Assembly (NCBI GenBank): GCA_037127255.1
Contig: JBANSL010000002.1
Span: forward strand, 3,826,001 to 3,890,000
DNA from: Persicaria tinctoria
Taxonomy: Eukaryota > Streptophyta > Magnoliopsida > Caryophyllales > Polygonaceae
Length of the DNA: 64,000 nt
Direction: 5' to 3'
Position 1 is the stretch's first letter; the number at the start of each line of letters is the position of its first letter. This document shows, piece after piece, positions 59,800 through 64,000 of the stretch. Below the pieces are notes generated by a model. It was not told the DNA's origin. It did not search any database and saw nothing but the letters and a program-made list of their open reading frames with translations. The position numbers were made by a program, and so were the translations under genes.

Positions 59800-60780
59800 T
59801 TTTTGTTGATAGAATATAAATCAATTATAAAGATAAATTATTATTTTTTGATAGAACATAAATCCATTATAAGGATAAAATTATATGAAATCATTATTTA
59901 AGTTAAACTGCCTTTTATCTTTGATTAATCAAATTATATTCATTCACCTCTCATGATTTTGAGTTGATTGATAAGTGAAAGGATTGTTGCAATAAAAAAA
60001 AAAAAAAGATAAGTGAAAGGATGAATATAATTGAATATAAATTTAATAAATTTTCAATTGATGATGAATTTTCAAAGCCTAAAAAGAGATGGATTTTTAA
60101 TTGTCAATTAATCTTTGGTTCTTCAATCCTCAGAGCATCTCCAAATGGTTTAGCAAAACAATCTCTAAAAATTAAGAAATCTTTTTTAAAATTTTCAAAA
60201 GTTTTGCATTTCAACTCAATTAGCCCAAATGATAAAAACACCATTAGACAAGTCAAACAATACAGTTAATAGTTCAATCACAGTTATAAGAGAAATCTAA
60301 ACTGGTAAGGTGGAATATTACATGATTAACTTTGCGGAATACATGTCGAAATCAAATATCCAGTCTCTTTTGATGTAGCATTGACACTTACATACCAGGC
60401 TTGCCAATGAGTAGCATCTCGATAATTCTTTGCTTAACATAGTCGCCACAAGATATGAGTCTGTTTCAAAAATCACCCACTTGTGACCACTATCCAAAGG
60501 GTCTGAATCTTTTGTCCTCGATTACGTCCCCTTACACTGTCCTTTCTCACAAAATTTTTTTTTTTTTATTCTTTTAATCTATTTTTCAATTTTAATTTAT
60601 TTTTCTTTTTCTTTTTATTTGAAATTTGAGAGGGGAGGAAGGTTGGGGGATAGGAGGAGGGACAAACTAGGGGACAGAGGATTTCGAGCCCTATCCAAAG
60701 CGGTTCTAAACCCTTGTAAGTTGTAACACACCCCAAAGCTCAGCTTTAGGGACCGTGCAAGATCCTATATTCAAAACGAA
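59800..60780. other. Intergenic
   Basis: AT-rich with a 14-base A run near 59993. GAGCATCTCCAAATGG at 60134 resembles one end of a Tourist-like MITE; its partner is not clear. No gene is seen. Confidence 0.4.
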
Positions 60781-61240
60781 CCCGCAATGCCCCTCGCCAT
60801 GATTGTTTCTACATCATATCCAGGCCGAGATCCTTCCACACATGCTCCCCTTCAATGCAATCCCTGAATAGGTGCTCAAGGGTCTCTTCATGAATCTGAC
60901 AAGCCTAGCAAAGAGACGATGCCGCAATGTCCCCTCGCCCTTTCAGCATTAGTGAAGATCGCTCCTTTCATGCACTTCCACATGAACATCCTCTCCTTGG
61001 CCTTCAGCGTCCACACCATGTTGTACGCATGTCGGACGTCGGTCGATCGACATCTCCCCCTTGCCACCATGTATCAAATGGTAAGCCGTGGTTACTTTGC
61101 ACTTGCCGGAATCCAAGAGAGCCCGGCTCACTTCATCAATGTCACCTGGTTCCCCCATGTTGAACTCGACATCAGTTTGTCCCAGTGCTGCCCTAGAGGA
61201 CACAAATCGGCCGCCGTGTTGTCCAGCTCTCCCTGGCAGC
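60780..61240 (-). pseudogene. LINE fragment, zf-RVT region
   Basis: On the minus strand, MVWTLKAKERMFMWKCMKGAI is followed, across a frame break, by ACQIHEETLEHLFRDC. This is the zinc-binding domain that follows reverse transcriptase in L1-type plant LINEs. No RT or RNase H is attached and several frame breaks are present. Confidence 0.6.
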
Positions 61241-61309
61241 ATGTATCAGGGGGTCTAACATCCATCTCTCCAGCCAAAACTTCACATCATTTCCATCTCC
61301 TGTGATCAT

Positions 61310-62400
61310 ACCATGTTTTACCACTTGGTAGTTTTTATATAATGGGTTTGCAAGATTCCAAGTTCAACTAGGGACAGACTGGACAGTTATGGACTTACCA
61401 ATACCAGCTACCAAAACACCAGATCTTAAAAGCTAATCAGTTGAATCTTTAATAGATATTGAATCAAAATTAGTTTTATGTATTTTACAGCAATAGAAAT
61501 GGGATCATTACATCGTTGCTATTTTAACATTGATATACACACAAAGACACAACATTTCACACAAGTAGAAAGTATCTTCGAAGAACCTTTGCCTTGTCAT
61601 TGCATTCTCAGGGCTCACCAGACAGTATCTTCGAAGAGCCTCTCTCTCTCTCCCCTAATCCAAGATCTCAAACACAATCCCCTGCAGAGCCAAGCCTGAT
61701 CCCGAGTGAACAAAGAGAAAAAGCTTAAACGAACCATATACATAAACTCGGTTTGAAAACCATATATGAAAAGCCAATATAGGATTGTGTGATCCATCAT
61801 ACTTCTCAACTGCACACTGCCAGTGCAGAGAAACCTGGCAGGATCATGCTACATTTCTTTTGGAAGCTGCTTGTCCCGCCAATGGCTTTAGATGCCATGG
61901 TGTGGAAATATATGACACGAGTCAAGAAGATGAATTCACTAACGTGTCTGCCGACTTGGCAACAGCTTCCGTCACCGTTGGTACAAACAAACCTTGGCAC
62001 GACAGTTACAAAGAGAACAAATTCGCTTGATAACAAATTGCTGGACTAGGAATTGTTGGTAAAAACATGCAGTTGGTTTAAAACATTGAAATGAAACACT
62101 TCAAAACCATAAAAGAGTAAAGATGTTATCCCAAAACATTGGAGCGCAACTCCACTGATTACAAAGAGAAAGCTCAAGCAGATAGGATGAAGATGATATA
62201 TGCACTGATAAAAATCCAGGTATCAATCTGAGCATGATGCCTAGTTTTCCTTTAGTGCAACATTTTTATCACAAAAATCACAGTTTCCCTCAGTAAAACC
62301 GATTTATCGATCATTTTAAATGATCAGAATTAGCATGGTATTGAATATCACATATCATAGGGAAGTCACGGAGAGAATTTGAAGAACAAATTGAAATACA
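61310..62400. other. Possible downstream part of a minus-strand non-coding transcript
   Basis: Non-repetitive text without a convincing coding frame. 61820-61845 has a 7-bp stem (CTGCCAG/CTGGCAG). A segment near 62175-62220 (ATATGCACTGATAAAAATCC) is repeated in diverged form near 62830-62852, so the snoRNA duplication may be part of a longer tandem duplication. Confidence 0.35.
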
Positions 62401-62420
62401 ATTGACTTTACACTGACAAT

Positions 62421-62520
62421 GGGAGCTCAGATAGAACTGTTAAACAAGTCTTCTCATTAACCTCACACAAAGAAGGCCTCGAAGAGCTGGGTATAGAATT
62501 ATTCATCATCATCGCAACTC
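62421..62520 (-). ncRNA. C/D box snoRNA, predicted guide for 25S Cm2948 (snR69-type)
   Basis: Read on the minus strand, the C box is ATGATGA (62512-62506) and the D box CTGA (62430-62427), 86 nt from the first base of the C box to the last of the D box. Flanking bases can form a short imperfect terminal stem. The guide TCTATACCCAGCTC (62497-62484) matches 13 of 14 positions against the conserved 25S peptidyl-transferase sequence GAGCUGGGUUUAGA. It is followed by T and TCGA, a degenerate D' box. By the fifth-base rule the methylated residue is the C of GAGC, C2948 in yeast numbering, the snR69 site. The rRNA text and site numbers are from memory. The similar unit at 62616-62720 supports the call. 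Confidence 0.6.
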
Positions 62521-62615
62521 AACCGAAACAAGAGCAAGGATAAATTAGTGTCCTTGCAACATGAAAAACAGTGACTAAACAATACAGTATAATTAGGATA
62601 AAAGGTGTAAAATTT

Positions 62616-62720
62616 CATGAGCTCAGATAAATAATGGAGTCATACTTTCACATTGAGCTTCACAAAGAAGTTCTCGAAGTGAGCTGGGTAGATACGACAT
62701 TATCATCATTGCAATTCATC
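62616..62720 (-). ncRNA. C/D box snoRNA, predicted guide for 25S Am2946 (U29/snR71-type)
   Basis: On the minus strand, the C box is ATGATGA (62709-62703) and the D box CTGA (62626-62623). The guide ACCCAGCTCAC (62689-62679) is perfectly complementary to GUGAGCUGGGU of 25S rRNA. It is followed by T and TCGA as the D' box. The fifth base upstream of D' pairs with the A of GUGAG, A2946 in yeast numbering, the site of snR71/U29. The unit is about 195 bp upstream, in transcription order, of its paralogue. The two share GATGATGA, TACCCAGCTC, TTCGAG, CTTCTTTGTG and ATCTGAGCTC. Confidence 0.65.
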
Positions 62721-63049
62721 CAACAACAAAACAATCACACAAATTCGATTAATTTAAAGTGTTAATCCGGGGAAATTGTGTCTCAAATGCGCATTCCAGA
62801 GGAAACACATTGCAAAAATGGAGTTAGTTGATTTATGCACATATAAAAATCCAAGAAATCATCTCCAAGAAGAATTGAGTGAAATAATACAGGTGAAATG
62901 AAAACTGAGAGAAATATACTTCTGGAATCAAATCGTATGGTTAGGGTTTCAAATCGAATTCATTGTATACCAAAATGATCAATTCGTTACGTTCTTTTTC
63001 CGATTTCAATTCAAGAATGGAAAAAGGAGAAATCACATAGAGATTACCA

Positions 63050-63290
63050 CAAAGGAGTTAGACCGTAGAGATCTGAACTCGGTTGCACCGGATCATCTCT
63101 ACGGTTAGACCGTATCTTAGGGAGCGGCGCGGAGATGAGAATCGGAAAGGAAACGACGGAGAGAAGGCAAATTTAAGGGTAAAGGCACACTAGTTTCCTC
63201 TCCCAGCAAGACAGCCTCAACTTGTTCTATTTGTACCCCCAAATTAAATTAGGGCATTTCAGGGGAATTTTGGGCCTCCAGCCCAACCGA
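63050..63290 (-). promoter_or_regulatory. Promoter and first exon of the snoRNA transcription unit (candidate)
   Basis: The minus strand carries TGGGCT and GGCCCA (Site II motifs) at about 63265-63283. A C/T-rich start region follows near 63150-63190 (GCCTTCTCTCCGTCG). A telo-box AACCCTAA lies at about 62940-62948. Site II plus telo-box is the common promoter signature of plant snoRNA and ribosomal genes. The first exon may end at 63048 (TTTGTG, then GTAATC). It contains an 11-bp hairpin (63062-63072 with 63095-63105). Confidence 0.45.
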
Positions 63291-63391
63291 CCTTCAACAT
63301 CGTCGGAGTCACAAACTGTAGTTGATGTTGACCACACGGCTTTTTAAAAAAAAAAAAAAAAAGGAAAAGATTCGACATATCGGCTAACCTA

Positions 63392-63735
63392 CTAAGATCA
63401 TCCGCATCCATAGAACCCAATTCGGTTCCTTAACTTCACTTTTTATCTTTCTCTCTCCTTAAAAAACTCATCATAATTTTTAACCTCCATCCCTCGAACC
63501 CACAAGAGTTCCTTAATTTTTCATTTATCATTATTTTAAAACCTATTACACACTATAAAACTCAATTTCATGGGCATGAGTCCCCCATTTTCATCTTCTC
63601 TCTCCACTTTTAAAGGTTACTTGCTAAAGAACACATCACATCATTTCTTAAAAAAAATTTCTCTCTCTTTCTTATTATATTAATTGATTCCTTACATTTT
63701 GAGTTTAAACACTCCAATGCACATGCTCTAAGTGA
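63392..63735. mobile_element. Tourist-like MITE
   Basis: The left end is TAAGATCATCCGCATCCATAG. The right end, inverted, is TTAGAGCATGTGCATTGGAGTG. The TTA/TAA context and GAGCAT-type tips fit PIF/Harbinger MITEs. Non-coding. Confidence 0.5.
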
Positions 63736-63758
63736 CGGATCGAAAGGCCGACATTAAT

Positions 63759-64000
63759 ATGAAGAAACGAACTAGCATGAGAAAGAACGCGCGCTACGCG
63801 CTTACCCTCCCCGGAACCCTCGCCGTCACCACATCCCCAAAATCTCGCTCCCAGAAAAATCGAAATCTGAAAAGTTCTTCACACAAATCCCTTCCTTTGT
63901 GTCGCATCTCTGATGTTTCTGCCCCCCGCGGTGGTAGAAACCCCAAGATCTTCCATACAAACCAATCTCTGAAAAGTATCTCCCACAAATTCCATTCTTT
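63759..64000 (+). CDS. Open frame running off the right edge (5' part only)
   Basis: An ATG at 63759 opens 80 codons with no stop before the window ends. The sequence is basic and Ser-rich with few acidic residues (MKKRTSMRKNARYALTLPGT, then SPKSRSQKNRNLKSSSHKS), like an organelle transit peptide. I recognise no domain. It could be the first exon of a real gene or chance. The DNA is less AT-rich than its surroundings, which slightly favours a gene. Confidence 0.3.
   Translation, partial: MKKRTSMRKNARYALTLPGTLAVTTSPKSRSQKNRNLKSSSHKSLPLCRISDVSAPRGGRNPKIFHTNQSLKSISHKFHS

Noticed and set aside
61785..62049. Cys-rich frame and a look-alike of a miR167 target or mimic (GGATCATGCT ... GGAAGCTGC)
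   Set aside because: The two halves of the miRNA complement are separated by about 12 nt, too many for a target or mimic. The frame has no recognised domain.
1..64000. CRISPR array, bacterial operon, tRNA or rRNA gene
   Set aside because: No regularly spaced repeats. No complete tRNA cloverleaf or rRNA segment could be recognised, and all gene architecture is plant nuclear.

Overview
This is nuclear DNA of a flowering plant, almost certainly a eudicot. The genes carry many short GT-AG introns plus one AT-AC and one GC-AG intron. The proteins are typical angiosperm families (CBP60, DPD1, Di19, PPR, clade-type PP2C, plant eEF1B-beta). The intergenic DNA is AT-rich and packed with plant transposons. 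The sequence alone does not fix the species.

Layout. Positions 1-26000 are a transposon-rich, gene-free block. They hold an LTR-retrotransposon-like primer site, a small Helitron, a Mutator-like foldback with a 9-bp target duplication, nested Stowaway MITEs, a 5'-truncated L1-type LINE (about 8985-11741) and other LINE 3' ends. A 2.9-kb near-identical tandem duplication (13754-19592) is itself a chain of Tourist-like MITEs. An RTE-type LINE (22366-24082) is bounded by a perfect 16-bp target duplication. Positions 26000-35700 carry two plus-strand genes: a CBP60 calmodulin-binding transcription factor and a DPD1-like organellar DEDDh exonuclease. Positions 35800-38600 are again transposons, with a striking 19-bp perfect hairpin. 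From 38600 to 60000 the region is gene-dense: Di19 zinc-finger protein (+), RING+PHD protein (-), EMB2279-like PPR protein (-), PP2C (+) and eEF1B-beta (-). Positions 60700-64000 hold a LINE fragment, a probable minus-strand snoRNA transcription unit with two tandem C/D snoRNAs, and the start of an open frame that runs off the right edge.

The genes are unrelated housekeeping or stress loci; there is no operon-like logic. Two themes recur. One is RNA-level features: a U12-type AT-AC intron, a GC-AG intron, uORFs ending just before main starts, and a stop codon split by an intron. The other is a layered transposon history that can be read from target-site duplications. The most interesting item is the pair of tandem C/D snoRNAs on the minus strand (62421-62520 and 62616-62720). 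Their 25S rRNA guides differ by two nucleotides next to the D' box, which should move the methylated residue from A2946 to C2948 (yeast numbering).

Exon boundaries were placed by eye from splice signals, frame continuity and remembered family conservation. Nothing was aligned or searched.
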